Source: Actinomycetota bacterium (GTDB lineage Bacteria; Actinomycetota; Actinomycetes; Streptosporangiales; Streptosporangiaceae). Taken from it: DNA of 64,000 nucleotides. Below are positions 35,516-44,637 of the stretch, piece after piece. Location: NCBI GenBank assembly GCA_019240215.1, contig JAFAYQ010000038.1:94551-158550 (forward strand). Direction: 5' to 3'. The notes beneath the pieces are model-generated. The model did not search any database. It was not told where the DNA came from and saw nothing but the letters and a program-made list of their open reading frames with translations. Each line of letters begins with the position of its first letter. Within the stretch, counting starts at the first letter, position 1. The position numbers were made by a program, and so were the translations under genes.

Positions 35516-36976
35516 ATGAGCACTGATCTTGCTTCCCTGACCGGTATCGACGTCCCCACCGGCCTGCTGATCGGAGGTGAGTGGACCAACGGCGGCGGCG
35601 GTCAGCTGCCGGTGACCGACCCGGCCACCGAGGACACGCTGGCCGAGGTGGCCGACGGCAGCGAGCAGGACGGGCTGGCGGCGGTCGGTGCCGCCTACGA
35701 CGCGCTGCCCAACTGGGCCGCCACCCCGGCCCGGCAGCGGGCCGAGTGCCTGCGCCGGGCCTTCGACCTGATGACCAGCCGGGCCGAGCCGTTCGCCAGG
35801 CTCATGGCGGCCGAGAACGGCAAGTCGCTGCGGGACGCGCGGGCCGAGGTGACCTACGCGGCCGAGTTCTTCCGCTGGTACTCCGAGGAGGCCGTGCGGA
35901 TCGACGGCAACCTGACCACCGCCCCCGTCGCGGGCAACAAGATCCTGGTCACGCGGCAGCCGATCGGCGTCTCGGTCCTGGTCACGCCCTGGAACTTCCC
36001 GGCCGCGATGGCCACCCGCAAGATCGGGCCCGCGCTGGCGGCGGGCTGCTCGGTGGTGCTCAAGCCGGCCGAGGACACCCCGCTCACCGCGCTGGCCCTG
36101 GCCGCGCTGCTGGAGGAGGCCGGGGTGCCGGCCGGGGTGGTCAACGTGGTGTCCACCTCCCGGCCGGGTCCGGTGGTGGCGGCCATGATGGCCGACCCGC
36201 GGGTCCGCAAGCTGTCGTTCACCGGGTCCACCGAGGTCGGCCGGCAACTGCTCCGCCAGGCCGCCGACACCGTGCTCAGCTGCTCGATGGAGCTGGGCGG
36301 GAACGCGCCGTTCATCGTGTTCGAGGACGCCGACCTGGACGCCGCCATCGAGGGCGCGATGATCGCCAAGATGCGCAACGGCGGCGAGGCCTGCACCGCC
36401 GCCAACCGGTTCTACGTGCACGAGGCGGTCGCGGCCGAGTTCACCGCCCGGCTGGCCGACCGGTTCGGCCGGCTCACCCTCGGCCCCGGCCTGGACGAGT
36501 CCACCGACGTCGGGCCGCTGGTCAACGAGGCGACCCGGACCAAGGTGGCCGGGCTGGTGGACGGGGTGGCGGGCGACGGCGCCAAGGTCGTGCTGGGTGG
36601 CCAGGCCCCGGACCGGCGCGGCTACTTCTACCAGCCCACCGTCATCGATCAGGTACCGGCCACGGCCGCCATCACCGGCCAGGAGATCTTCGGCCCGGTG
36701 GCGCCGGTGATCCGGTTCAGCGACGAACAGCAAGCACTGTCGTACGCCAACAACACCGAGTATGGGCTGGTGTCCTACGTCTACACCCGGGACCTGGCCC
36801 GTGGCCTGCGGGTATCGGAGGCGCTGGAGACCGGGATGGTCGGCCTCAACCGCGGCCTGGTGTCCGACCCGGCCGCCCCGTTCGGCGGGGTCAAGCAGTC
36901 CGGGCTGGGCCGTGAGGGTGGTCACGACGGCCTGCTCGAATACCTGGAGACCAAGTACATCGCCGCGGATTGGTGA
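35516..36976 (+). CDS. gabD: succinate-semialdehyde dehydrogenase (aldehyde dehydrogenase family)
   Basis: 486 residues. Oxidises succinate semialdehyde to succinate with NAD(P). Catalytic Cys in NGGEACTAANRFYV, Glu in SMELGGNAPFIVFEDA, Asn in VTPWNFPAAMATRK and the cofactor loop SFTGSTEVGRQLL are intact; the C-terminal PFGGVKQSGLGREGGHDGLLEYLETKYI is typical of SSADH. Substrate specificity is by overall similarity. No GABA transaminase is nearby, so a role in GABA versus other aldehyde catabolism is open. Confidence 0.87.
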   Translation: MSTDLASLTGIDVPTGLLIGGEWTNGGGGQLPVTDPATEDTLAEVADGSEQDGLAAVGAAYDALPNWAATPARQRAECLRRAFDLMTSRAEPFARLMAAENGKSLRDARAEVTYAAEFFRWYSEEAVRIDGNLTTAPVAGNKILVTRQPIGVSVLVTPWNFPAAMATRKIGPALAAGCSVVLKPAEDTPLTALALAALLEEAGVPAGVVNVVSTSRPGPVVAAMMADPRVRKLSFTGSTEVGRQLLRQAADTVLSCSMELGGNAPFIVFEDADLDAAIEGAMIAKMRNGGEACTAANRFYVHEAVAAEFTARLADRFGRLTLGPGLDESTDVGPLVNEATRTKVAGLVDGVAGDGAKVVLGGQAPDRRGYFYQPTVIDQVPATAAITGQEIFGPVAPVIRFSDEQQALSYANNTEYGLVSYVYTRDLARGLRVSEALETGMVGLNRGLVSDPAAPFGGVKQSGLGREGGHDGLLEYLETKYIAADW

Positions 36977-37029
36977 TCCTCACCGAGTCGAGTGTCGCCC
37001 TCGGCCCCGGCGGGACGTAGATTAAGCCC

Positions 37030-38388
37030 GTGGACAGGCGCATCTTCGGGCTAGAGAACGAATACGGCGTGACGTGTACCTTTCGGGGGCAGCGAAGACT
37101 GTCGCCGGATGAGGTGGCTCGCTACCTGTTTCGCCGCGTGGTGTCGTGGGGCAGAAGCAGCAACGTGTTCCTGCGCAACGGCGCCCGCCTGTACCTGGAT
37201 GTCGGCAGCCATCCGGAGTACGCCACGCCCGAGTGCGACAACGTCACCGACCTGATCGCGCACGACAAGGCGGGCGAGCGGATCCTCGAGGGGCTGCTGG
37301 TCGACGCGGACAAGCGGCTGCGCGAAGAGGGCATCGCCGGCGACATCTACCTGTTCAAGAACAACACCGACTCGGCCGGCAACTCCTACGGCTGCCACGA
37401 GAACTACCTGGTCGGCCGGCACGGCGAGTTCGGCCGGCTGGCCGACATCCTGATCCCGTTCCTGGTCACCCGGCAGGTCATCTGCGGGGCCGGCAAGGTC
37501 CTGCAGACCCCGCGGGGTGCGGTCTACTGCGTCAGCCAGCGGGCCGAGCACATCTGGGAGGGCGTGTCCTCGGCCACCACCCGGTCGCGGCCGATCATCA
37601 ACACCCGGGACGAGCCGCACGCCGACGCCGAGCGGTTCCGCCGCCTGCACGTCATCGTGGGCGACTCGAACATGAGCGAGACCACCATGCTGCTCAAGGT
37701 GGGCGCGACCGACCTGGTGCTGCGGATGATCGAGGCCGGCACGGTCATGCGCGACCTGACCCTGGACAACCCGATCCGGGCCATCCGCGAGGTCAGCCAC
37801 GACATGACCGGGCGCAGCCGGGTGCGGCTGGCCAACGGCCGGGAGATGAGCGCGCTGGAGATCCAGCGCGAGTACCTCAACAAGGCGCTGGAGTTCACCG
37901 GCCGCAACGGTGCCGACGCCACCGCCGAGCGGGTGCTGGCCATGTGGGAGCGGGCGCTGGACTCGATCGAGAGCGGCAACCTGGACAAGGTCGCCCGGGA
38001 GATCGACTGGGTGACCAAGTACCAGCTGATCGAGCGCTACCGGGCCAAGCACGACCTGCCGCTGTCCTCGCCCCGGGTCGCCCAGCTCGACCTCGCCTAC
38101 CACGACGTGCACCGCGGCCGCGGCCTGTACTACCTGCTGCAGCGCAACGGCGCGGTCGACCGGGCCACCCGCGACCTGGACATCTTCGAGGCCAAGTCGG
38201 TCCCGCCGCAGACCACCCGGGCCCGGCTGCGGGGCGAGTTCATCCGCCGGGCGCAGGAGCGGCGGCGGGACTTCACCGTCGACTGGGTCCACCTCAAGCT
38301 CAACGACCAGGCCCAGCGCACGGTGCTGTGCAAGGACCCGTTCCGGTCGGTCGACGAGCGGGTCGAAAAGCTCATCGCCGGGATGTAG
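37030..38388 (+). CDS. pafA: Pup--protein ligase PafA
   Basis: 452 residues. PafA attaches the small protein Pup through its C-terminal Glu to substrate lysines, marking them for the proteasome. The N-terminal [16 protein letters not shown] with the Mg/ATP ligands, [29 protein letters not shown] and the C-terminal PafA domain end [15 protein letters not shown] are canonical and full length. GTG 37030 has a TAGATT -10 box six bases upstream (37018-37023), suggesting a leaderless transcript. A hairpin follows its stop. Its customary partners pafB/pafC lie 15 kb downstream. Confidence 0.97.
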   Translation: MDRRIFGLENEYGVTCTFRGQRRLSPDEVARYLFRRVVSWGRSSNVFLRNGARLYLDVGSHPEYATPECDNVTDLIAHDKAGERILEGLLVDADKRLREEGIAGDIYLFKNNTDSAGNSYGCHENYLVGRHGEFGRLADILIPFLVTRQVICGAGKVLQTPRGAVYCVSQRAEHIWEGVSSATTRSRPIINTRDEPHADAERFRRLHVIVGDSNMSETTMLLKVGATDLVLRMIEAGTVMRDLTLDNPIRAIREVSHDMTGRSRVRLANGREMSALEIQREYLNKALEFTGRNGADATAERVLAMWERALDSIESGNLDKVAREIDWVTKYQLIERYRAKHDLPLSSPRVAQLDLAYHDVHRGRGLYYLLQRNGAVDRATRDLDIFEAKSVPPQTTRARLRGEFIRRAQERRRDFTVDWVHLKLNDQAQRTVLCKDPFRSVDERVEKLIAGM

Positions 38389-38390
38389 CA

Positions 38391-38410
38391 GCCGGGCGTA
38401 CGTGCCCGGC
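38391..38410 (+). terminator. hairpin directly after pafA
   Basis: GCCGGGC-GTACGT-GCCCGGC, seven-base arms with a six-base loop, starts two bases after the pafA stop. No U-run. It likely separates pafA transcription from the glycan genes. Confidence 0.65.
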
Positions 38411-38451
38411 CCCGCGTGGTCATAACAGAATGGCCGTATGCCCACGCGGGG
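38410..38451. promoter_or_regulatory. 10-bp inverted repeat at the head of the glycan cluster
   Basis: CCCCGCGTGG (38410-38419) pairs with CCACGCGGGG (38442-38451) around a 22-base AT-richer centre. It lies between pafA and the nucleotide-sugar dehydrogenase gene. It could be an operator, a leader hairpin, or a trace of the event that placed the cluster here. Confidence 0.5.
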
Positions 38452-38511
38452 GCGCGGCCGGAAAATACGCTGCCGGTATATTCAGCGGGGCCTGGACGGA
38501 AGGAAGCACCG

Positions 38512-39714
38512 GTGCCCAAGGGCGTATTCGAGCTTGACGCGGTCATCATCGGCGGCTGCGGTCACGTCGGCCTGCCGCTGGCGATCGCGCTGGCCAGCCG
38601 GGGGGCGCAGGTCGGGATCTACGACGTCAGCCAGGCGGCGGTGGACACGGTCAACGCCGGCCAGCTGCCGTTCGCCGAGCCGGGGGCGGCCGGGCCGCTG
38701 GCCGAGGCGGTGGCGGCGGGCACGCTGCGGGCGTCGGCCGACCCCGCCATCGTGGCCACCGCCGAGCACGTGATCGTGGTCATCGGCACCCCGGTCGACG
38801 AGCACCTCAACCCCGACCAGGCCGCGATCCCCAACGCGCTCGGCGGCTGCGCCGGCTACCTGCGGGACGGCCAGCTGCTCGTCCTCCGCAGCACCGTCTA
38901 CCCCGGGGTCACCGCCCTGGTGGAGAAGACCATCGCCGGGCTCGGCGTCGACATCGACGTGGCGTTCTGCCCCGAGCGCATCGCCGAGGGCAAGGCGATG
39001 ACCGAGCTGTTCGAGCTGCCGCAGATCATCTCGGCCCGCACCGCGCCCGGCGCCGACCGGGCCAGCGCCCTGTTCCGGCGGCTGACCAGCCAGCTGGTCA
39101 TCATGACGCCCGAAGAAGCCGAGCTCGCCAAGCTGTTCACCAACGTATGGCGGTACATCAAGTTCGCCACCGCCAACCAGCTGTACATGATGGCCAACGA
39201 CCGGGGCCTGGACTTCGAGCGGATCCGGCAGGGGCTGGCCACCGACTACCCGCGGGCGGCCGACATGCCCGCGGCCGGCTTCGCGGCCGGGCCGTGCCTG
39301 TTCAAGGACACCATGCAGCTGGCGGCGTTCAACAACAACAACTTCGCCCTCGGCCACACCGCGATGGCCATCAACGAGGGCATGCCGCTGTATCTGGTCG
39401 ACCGGCTGGAGAAGCATTACGACCTGGCCTCGATGACCGTCGGCGTCCTCGGCATGGCGTTCAAGGGCGGCTCCGACGACACCCGGTCCAGCCTGTCCTA
39501 CAAGCTCAAGCGGATCCTGGCGTTCAAGGCGGGCGCGGTGCTGTGCACCGACCCGTACGTCACCACCGATACCGCCCTGCTCCCGCTGGCCGAGGTCATC
39601 GAGCGGTCCGACCTCCTGGTCATCGCCACCCCGCACCCGGACTACCGGGCCCTCAAGACCAGCAAGCCGGTCGCCGACATCTGGAACATCCTCGGCCAGG
39701 GCGTCCGTATATGA
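38512..39714 (+). CDS. nucleotide-sugar dehydrogenase (UDP-glucose/UDP-ManNAc dehydrogenase family)
   Basis: 400 residues. Two-fold NAD-dependent oxidation of a UDP- or GDP-sugar to the uronic acid. Rossmann start AVIIGGCGHVGLPLAIALASRG, central FCPERIAEGKAM, KLFTNVWRYIKFATANQL, catalytic Cys in AAGPCLFKDTMQLA, and C-terminal GMAFKGGSDDTRSS are all there. Similarity is closer to WecC-type (ManNAcA) enzymes than to UDP-glucose dehydrogenase, judged by eye. GTG 38512 follows GGAAGGAAG. Its stop overlaps the GT2 start (ATGA): first gene of the glycan operon. Confidence 0.88.
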   Translation: MPKGVFELDAVIIGGCGHVGLPLAIALASRGAQVGIYDVSQAAVDTVNAGQLPFAEPGAAGPLAEAVAAGTLRASADPAIVATAEHVIVVIGTPVDEHLNPDQAAIPNALGGCAGYLRDGQLLVLRSTVYPGVTALVEKTIAGLGVDIDVAFCPERIAEGKAMTELFELPQIISARTAPGADRASALFRRLTSQLVIMTPEEAELAKLFTNVWRYIKFATANQLYMMANDRGLDFERIRQGLATDYPRAADMPAAGFAAGPCLFKDTMQLAAFNNNNFALGHTAMAINEGMPLYLVDRLEKHYDLASMTVGVLGMAFKGGSDDTRSSLSYKLKRILAFKAGAVLCTDPYVTTDTALLPLAEVIERSDLLVIATPHPDYRALKTSKPVADIWNILGQGVRI

Positions 39715-40484
39715 GCGGCGAACGGCCCCGGGTGTCGGTCGTCATCCCCGCCTACAACGAGGACGAGACGATCGTCCCCATCCTGGACCGGCTGTTCGAG
39801 TCGGTCCGGCTGTCGTGCGAGGTGCTGGTGGTGGTGGACACCGCCACCGACACCACCATTCCGGTCGTCGAGGAGTACGCGGCCAAGGAGCCCCGGCTGC
39901 GCTGCCTGATCAACACCTACGGGACCGGCCCGGCCAACGCGATCCGGTTCGGCATCGACGCGGCCGCCGCCCCGGTGGCGGTGGTGACGATGGCTGACGG
40001 CTGCGACGACGCCCGCCAGATCGACGAGCTGGCCCGGCTGGTCGAGCGCGGGGTGGCGGTGGCGGCCGCCTCCCGCTACATGGCCGGCGGCCAGCAGGTG
40101 GGCGGGCCGGTGCTCAAGGGCACGATGTCGCGGATGGCGGGCCGGTCGCTGCGGCTGCTGGCCCACGTCGGGACCCGGGACGCCACCAACTCGTTCAAGG
40201 CCTACGACACCGCCTTCGTGCGCGAGGTCGGCATCGACTCCCGGGACGGCTTCGAGATCGGCATCGAGCTGACCGCCAAGGCCAAGCGGCTCGGCCGGCC
40301 GGTGGCCGAGATCCCCACGATCTGGCTGGACCGGCAGGCCGGGGTGTCGAACTTCAAGGTCGCCCAGTGGATCCCCAGCTACCTGCGCTGGTACCGGTTC
40401 GCGTTCGGGTCGAAGCTGACCGCGGACGAGCTTCGCGCCCGGACGACCGGGCCCCCGTCACCAGCAGAAACCCGAGGGAAGTGA
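39711..40484 (+). CDS. GT2 glycosyltransferase (polyprenyl-phosphate sugar synthase type)
   Basis: 257 residues, GT-A fold. VSVVIPAYNEDETIVPIL at the start, the metal-binding TMADGCDDARQIDE (a DxD-like site) and SRYMAGGQQVGG, with conserved NSFKAYDTAFV. It resembles DPM1/polyprenyl-P glucose or mannose synthases but lacks C-terminal membrane helices. It would load a sugar on polyprenyl phosphate, the donor used by the downstream membrane proteins. ATG 39711 overlaps the preceding stop by 4 bp; its stop abuts the epimerase ATG. Confidence 0.87.
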   Translation: MSGERPRVSVVIPAYNEDETIVPILDRLFESVRLSCEVLVVVDTATDTTIPVVEEYAAKEPRLRCLINTYGTGPANAIRFGIDAAAAPVAVVTMADGCDDARQIDELARLVERGVAVAAASRYMAGGQQVGGPVLKGTMSRMAGRSLRLLAHVGTRDATNSFKAYDTAFVREVGIDSRDGFEIGIELTAKAKRLGRPVAEIPTIWLDRQAGVSNFKVAQWIPSYLRWYRFAFGSKLTADELRARTTGPPSPAETRGK

Positions 40485-41509
40485 TGGAAAAAGTTCTGGT
40501 CAGCGGATCGGCCGGCTTCATCGGCGGATACGTGGTTGAAGAGCTGCTGCGGCGAGGCTACGCCGTGGTCGGCGTGGACAACTTCTCCAAGTACGGCAAG
40601 GTGAAGAAGTCCTACGACGACCACCCGCGTTACCAGCTGGTCGAGGGCGACGCCCGCGACGTCGAGCTGATGACCGGCCTGCTGTCGGACTGCGACCACT
40701 TCATCGCGGGCGCGGCCCTGATCGGCGGGATCTCCTACTTCCACACCTACCCCTACGACCTGCTGGCCGCCAACGAGCGGATCATCGCCTCGTCCTGCGA
40801 CGCCGCGATCGCGGCCCACCGCGACGGCCGGCTGCGCAAGGTCACCTACATGTCGTCCTCGATGGTGTTCGAGAGCGCCACCGACTGGCCGTCGTACGAG
40901 GGCCAGCAGCGCGAGATCCCGCCGCCGCTGTCCTCCTACGGCTTCCAGAAGCTGGCCGTCGAGTACTTCGCCCGGGCCGCCTGGGACCAGTACCAGCTGC
41001 CGTTCACGCTTGCCCGCCCGTTCAACTGCGTGGGGATCGGCGAGAGCCGCGCGCTGGGTGACGAGGAGATCCTGTCCGGCAACGTCAAGCTGGCCATGAG
41101 CCACGTCGTGCCCGACCTGGTGCAGAAGGTGCTCAAAGGCCAGGACCCCCTGCACGTGCTCGGTTCGGGTGACCAGGTCCGGCACTACACCTACGGCGGC
41201 GACCTGGCGGCCGGGGTGGTGACCGCGATGGAGCACCCGGACGCCACCAACGAGGACTTCAACCTGTCCACCCCGGACAGCACCACGGTCCGCGAGCTGG
41301 CCGAGGTCATCTGGCGCAAGGTCAAGGGCGAGGGCGTGCCGCTGCGGCTCGAGCACGACGAGCCGTTCACCTACGACGTGCAGCGCCGGGTCCCGGACGT
41401 GGGCAAGGCCAAGCGCATGCTCGGCTTCGAGGCGACCACGACCCTGGACCAGATGCTGGACGAGGTCATCCCGTGGATCAGGGACGCGATCGACGCCGGC
41501 ACTATCTAA
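40484..41509 (+). CDS. NAD-dependent nucleotide-sugar epimerase/dehydratase
   Basis: 341 residues of extended SDR fold: GSAGFIGGYVVEELLRRGYAVVGVDNFSKYG (cofactor site, long run broken here by intent: GSAGFIGG), the Ser in YMSSSMVFE and the YxxxK pair in SSYGFQKLAVEYF, ARPFNCVGIGE and the C-terminal TYDVQRRVPDVGKAKRMLGF. It probably epimerises or decarboxylates the sugar acid made by the dehydrogenase two genes upstream (as in UDP-glucuronate processing). ATG 40484 overlaps the GT2 stop. Confidence 0.87.
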   Translation: MEKVLVSGSAGFIGGYVVEELLRRGYAVVGVDNFSKYGKVKKSYDDHPRYQLVEGDARDVELMTGLLSDCDHFIAGAALIGGISYFHTYPYDLLAANERIIASSCDAAIAAHRDGRLRKVTYMSSSMVFESATDWPSYEGQQREIPPPLSSYGFQKLAVEYFARAAWDQYQLPFTLARPFNCVGIGESRALGDEEILSGNVKLAMSHVVPDLVQKVLKGQDPLHVLGSGDQVRHYTYGGDLAAGVVTAMEHPDATNEDFNLSTPDSTTVRELAEVIWRKVKGEGVPLRLEHDEPFTYDVQRRVPDVGKAKRMLGFEATTTLDQMLDEVIPWIRDAIDAGTI

Positions 41510-42993
41510 TCTGGGCGGCGCCGTTCGCCGCCCTGCTGACGATCCTGCTGGTGCGGAACAGCTTCCTGTTGTCCCGGAAGCTGTACGAGGGCGGCGACTC
41601 GGGCGCCAACTCGATCCTCATCCAGCGGGCCATGCACTTCACCCTGCTGGTGGGCAACTACTCGCGGGAGCACTTCAACCACCCCGGGCCCGCCTACCTG
41701 TACGTCCAGGCGTTCGGCCAGTGGCTGTTCTACTACGGGCTGCACGTGGTCCCGACCGCCTGGAACGCCCAGCTGCTGGCCGTGTTCGTGCTCAACAGCG
41801 CGCTGGCCGGGCTGGCGGTGCTGGTCGTCTACGGCTGGACCCGGTCGCTGCGGGGGGCGGCCGCCGCCCTGGCCGTCGTCGCCGCGCTCGCGGCCGTGCA
41901 GCCAGCCGCGGTCAACTCCGGCTGGATGCCGTTCCTGTACGTGCCCATGTTCGCGGTCTTCTGCCTGGCGGCCGCCTCGGTCGCCGCCGGGGGTGTCCGG
42001 GACGGCTGGATCCTGGCCCTGACCGGCTGGTTCCTCATCCACGGGCACGCCTGTTTCCTGTTCATCGTGCCGCTGGTCGTCGCCGCGGCGGTAATCGCCC
42101 AGCTGGTGCTGCACCGGCACCGGCCGTGGGCGGCGCTGCGGCGGCTGGGCGGCCGTCCCGGGGTCTGGGTGCCGGTGCTGGCCATCAGCGCCGTGTTCCT
42201 GCTGCCGATCGTGGTCAACCTGGTCCTGCACTGGCCCGGTGAGTTCGTCAAGTACTTCACCTACGGGAAGTCCAGCGAGGCCGGCGGTCACACCGCCGCC
42301 CAGATCACCCGGTACGCCCTGTGGTTCTGGTGGCCGCGCGCCCACGCCTGGCTGGCGCCGGTGCTGCTGGCGGCGGCCGCCGTGGCGGTGACGACGGTGC
42401 TCGCCCGTAGCCCGCTGCGCCGGTTCCTGGCCATGATCATCGTCGTGGACCTGGTCGCGTCGGTGGCGGTCGGCGTCTACGCGACCGTCGGTATCGACAG
42501 CCTGGCCGGGTACTACATCGCCTACTTCTACTGGGCCGCGCCGTTCCTGCTGCTGCTGGTCATCGCGGTCGGGACCGCCCAGGCGCTCGGGCGCTGGCTG
42601 GGGACCGGGCTGGCCACGGCCGGGGCGGTGGCCGGGCTGGTCGCGTTCGCGGTCGCGCCCGGCACCCGCACCAGCACCCACGACAACGACCCGGGCGTCC
42701 CCGGCGCGGTGGCGGCGCTGGCCGCCCGCAGCGGCGGCCGCGAGGTCGTGCTGTCCCTCAACGACCGCGCGGCCTGGCCCGACACCACCGCCCTGCTGGT
42801 CCAGGCCGAGCGGGCCCACGTCCCCGCCTGTGTCCAGCAGCCGTCCTGGGAGTTCATGATGACCAGCCAGTTCATCTGCACCGCGCGGCAGCTGGGCACC
42901 GGGGTCCGGTTCGGCCTGGACACGCCCGGTTCGCCCGGTCCGGCCCTCGCCCGCTTGCAGCTGAGCCAGGTGGTGGCAGAATCCGCTCGATGA
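41473..42993 (+). CDS. large membrane glycosyltransferase-like protein (GT-C fold candidate)
   Basis: 506 residues, about 11 membrane helices. After the first helix the periplasmic loop carries YEGGDSGANSILI and EHFNHPGPAYLYVQAF, an acidic-then-HPGP arrangement found in actinobacterial GT-C-like proteins. A large C-terminal domain of about 90 residues follows. GTG 41473 gives a 37-bp overlap with the epimerase; the extent of this overlap makes the exact start uncertain. Predicted to use a polyprenyl-phosphate sugar made by the upstream genes. Confidence 0.7.
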   Translation: MDQGRDRRRHYLIWAAPFAALLTILLVRNSFLLSRKLYEGGDSGANSILIQRAMHFTLLVGNYSREHFNHPGPAYLYVQAFGQWLFYYGLHVVPTAWNAQLLAVFVLNSALAGLAVLVVYGWTRSLRGAAAALAVVAALAAVQPAAVNSGWMPFLYVPMFAVFCLAAASVAAGGVRDGWILALTGWFLIHGHACFLFIVPLVVAAAVIAQLVLHRHRPWAALRRLGGRPGVWVPVLAISAVFLLPIVVNLVLHWPGEFVKYFTYGKSSEAGGHTAAQITRYALWFWWPRAHAWLAPVLLAAAAVAVTTVLARSPLRRFLAMIIVVDLVASVAVGVYATVGIDSLAGYYIAYFYWAAPFLLLLVIAVGTAQALGRWLGTGLATAGAVAGLVAFAVAPGTRTSTHDNDPGVPGAVAALAARSGGREVVLSLNDRAAWPDTTALLVQAERAHVPACVQQPSWEFMMTSQFICTARQLGTGVRFGLDTPGSPGPALARLQLSQVVAESAR

Positions 42994-44567
42994 GTTTCCG
43001 CTGGCGCCGGACGGCGGTGTGGGGAGCGGCAGGGGCCGCGGCGGCCGTGCTGCTGTTCCTGGCTTACCTGTACCAGTCGCGTCAGGTCGCGGCCGGCTCG
43101 GACGGGGCGTCGATCGCGCTGCAGGGCTGGGACCTGCTGCACGGCAACCTGCTGCTGCACGGCTGGACCGTCTCCGACGTGTCCTTCTACCTGACCGAGC
43201 TGCCCCAGTACGCCGTGGTCGAGGCGGTCCGCGGCCTCAGCCCCGACGTCGTGCACGTGGCCGGGGCGATCACCTACACCCTGGTCCTGCTGCTGGCCGC
43301 CGGGCTCGCCGCCGCCGGCGCTTCCGGCCGCGCGACCCTCGCCCGGCTGCTGGTGGTGGCGTTGGTCATGCTGGCCCCGGCCGCCGGGGCCGACTACACG
43401 CTGCTGATGAGCCCGGACCACTACGGCAGCACGGTGCCGGTGCTGCTGGCCTGGCTGGCCATCGACCGGCTGCCGGCCCGGTGGTACCGGCCGGTCCTGG
43501 TCGCCCTGCTGCTGGCCTGGGGCCAGGCCTCCGACAGCCTGATCCTGGTCACCGGCGTCGCCCCGATCGTGGTGGCGGCCGGCACCCGGGCCGGGGTCCG
43601 GTTCTGGCGCCGGGACGGCGGCGCCGCCGAAACCTGGCTGGTGGCGGCCGCGATCATCTCGACCGGTCTGGCCCGGGTGGTCACCACCGTCATCAAGCAC
43701 AGCGGCGGCTACGGCGAACAACCGGTCGGCACCGCGTTCTCCGGGCTGGGGGCGCTGCCCCACCACCTCGTGCTGACCGGGCAGGGCCTGCTCACGCTGT
43801 TCGGGGCCGACTTCTTCAGCCCCCAGACCGCCCCCGACCAGGCGTTCGCGGCCCTGCACCTGATCGGGGTCATCCTCGTGGCGGTGGCCCTGGTGCTGGC
43901 CCTGGTCAAGCTCGGCCGGGGGAGTGACCTGCTCGTCCCCGGCCTGGCCGTCGCGATCGTGCTCAACCTGCTCACCTACGTGCCCAGCCTGTTCGTCCAG
44001 GACCTGCCGAGCAGCCGCGAGATCGCCGCCGTGCTCCCGTTCGGCGCCATCCTCGCGGCCCGCGTCTTCGTCTCGAAAACCCCACGGGCCTCCCGGGTCG
44101 CGCTGGCCGCGCTGGCCGCTGGTGTCCTGGTCTGCGCGGCCGAACTCGGCTACCAGGCCGCCCAGCCCAGCCAGCCCGGGCAGAACCAGTCGCTGGCCAA
44201 CTGGCTGGTCGCCCACCAGCTGACGGCCGGCCTGGCCCCCGACTACTGGATGGCCAACGCCACCACCGTCGACAGCGGCGGCCGGGTCACCGTCCGGCAG
44301 GTGGCCCAGAGCGGGACCACCCTGTACTTCCCGGAACCGCGTGAGCTCAAGTCCAGCTGGTACGACCCGGACCACAACGACCCGCGCTTCGTCGCCGTCG
44401 GCCTGAACCGTCCCAACGCGGCCGCCTACCTGGCCGCCGCCACCCACACGTTCGGGCCGCCGGCCGAGACCCTGCACCCGGCCGGCTACACGGTGCTGGT
44501 ATGGCGGTTCAACCTGCTGACCCGGCTGGCGGGCCCGCAGCCCGGCCCACAGCCCGGTCCCGGGTGA
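42990..44567 (+). CDS. GT-C-like membrane protein, paralog 1
   Basis: 525 residues with about 11-12 hydrophobic segments. The shared loop pattern is SDGASIALQGWDLLHGN, DVSFYLTELPQYAVVEA, GLSPDVVHVAGAITYTL. The same blocks recur in the proteins at 44638 and 47372, so the three are paralogs. The C-terminal ~130 residues form a soluble domain with a conserved PxTLHPAGYTVLVW-like end. Start overlaps the previous gene by 4 bp (ATGA). Function inferred as transfer of a lipid-linked sugar to a cell-envelope glycan. Confidence 0.7.
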   Translation: MSFRWRRTAVWGAAGAAAAVLLFLAYLYQSRQVAAGSDGASIALQGWDLLHGNLLLHGWTVSDVSFYLTELPQYAVVEAVRGLSPDVVHVAGAITYTLVLLLAAGLAAAGASGRATLARLLVVALVMLAPAAGADYTLLMSPDHYGSTVPVLLAWLAIDRLPARWYRPVLVALLLAWGQASDSLILVTGVAPIVVAAGTRAGVRFWRRDGGAAETWLVAAAIISTGLARVVTTVIKHSGGYGEQPVGTAFSGLGALPHHLVLTGQGLLTLFGADFFSPQTAPDQAFAALHLIGVILVAVALVLALVKLGRGSDLLVPGLAVAIVLNLLTYVPSLFVQDLPSSREIAAVLPFGAILAARVFVSKTPRASRVALAALAAGVLVCAAELGYQAAQPSQPGQNQSLANWLVAHQLTAGLAPDYWMANATTVDSGGRVTVRQVAQSGTTLYFPEPRELKSSWYDPDHNDPRFVAVGLNRPNAAAYLAAATHTFGPPAETLHPAGYTVLVWRFNLLTRLAGPQPGPQPGPG

Positions 44568-44637
44568 ACACTTTCTGTGATTTAAAAAATGCAATAAGCG
44601 ACAAAGAGCTGGTACGGACCGCTATCGTCATCACGTC

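Noticed and set aside
33929..36925. Very long open frame (998 codons) on the minus strand
   Set aside because: It lies antisense to DUF1345, the hypothetical gene and gabD, and has the Gly/Arg/Pro/His-rich composition of a high-GC shadow frame.
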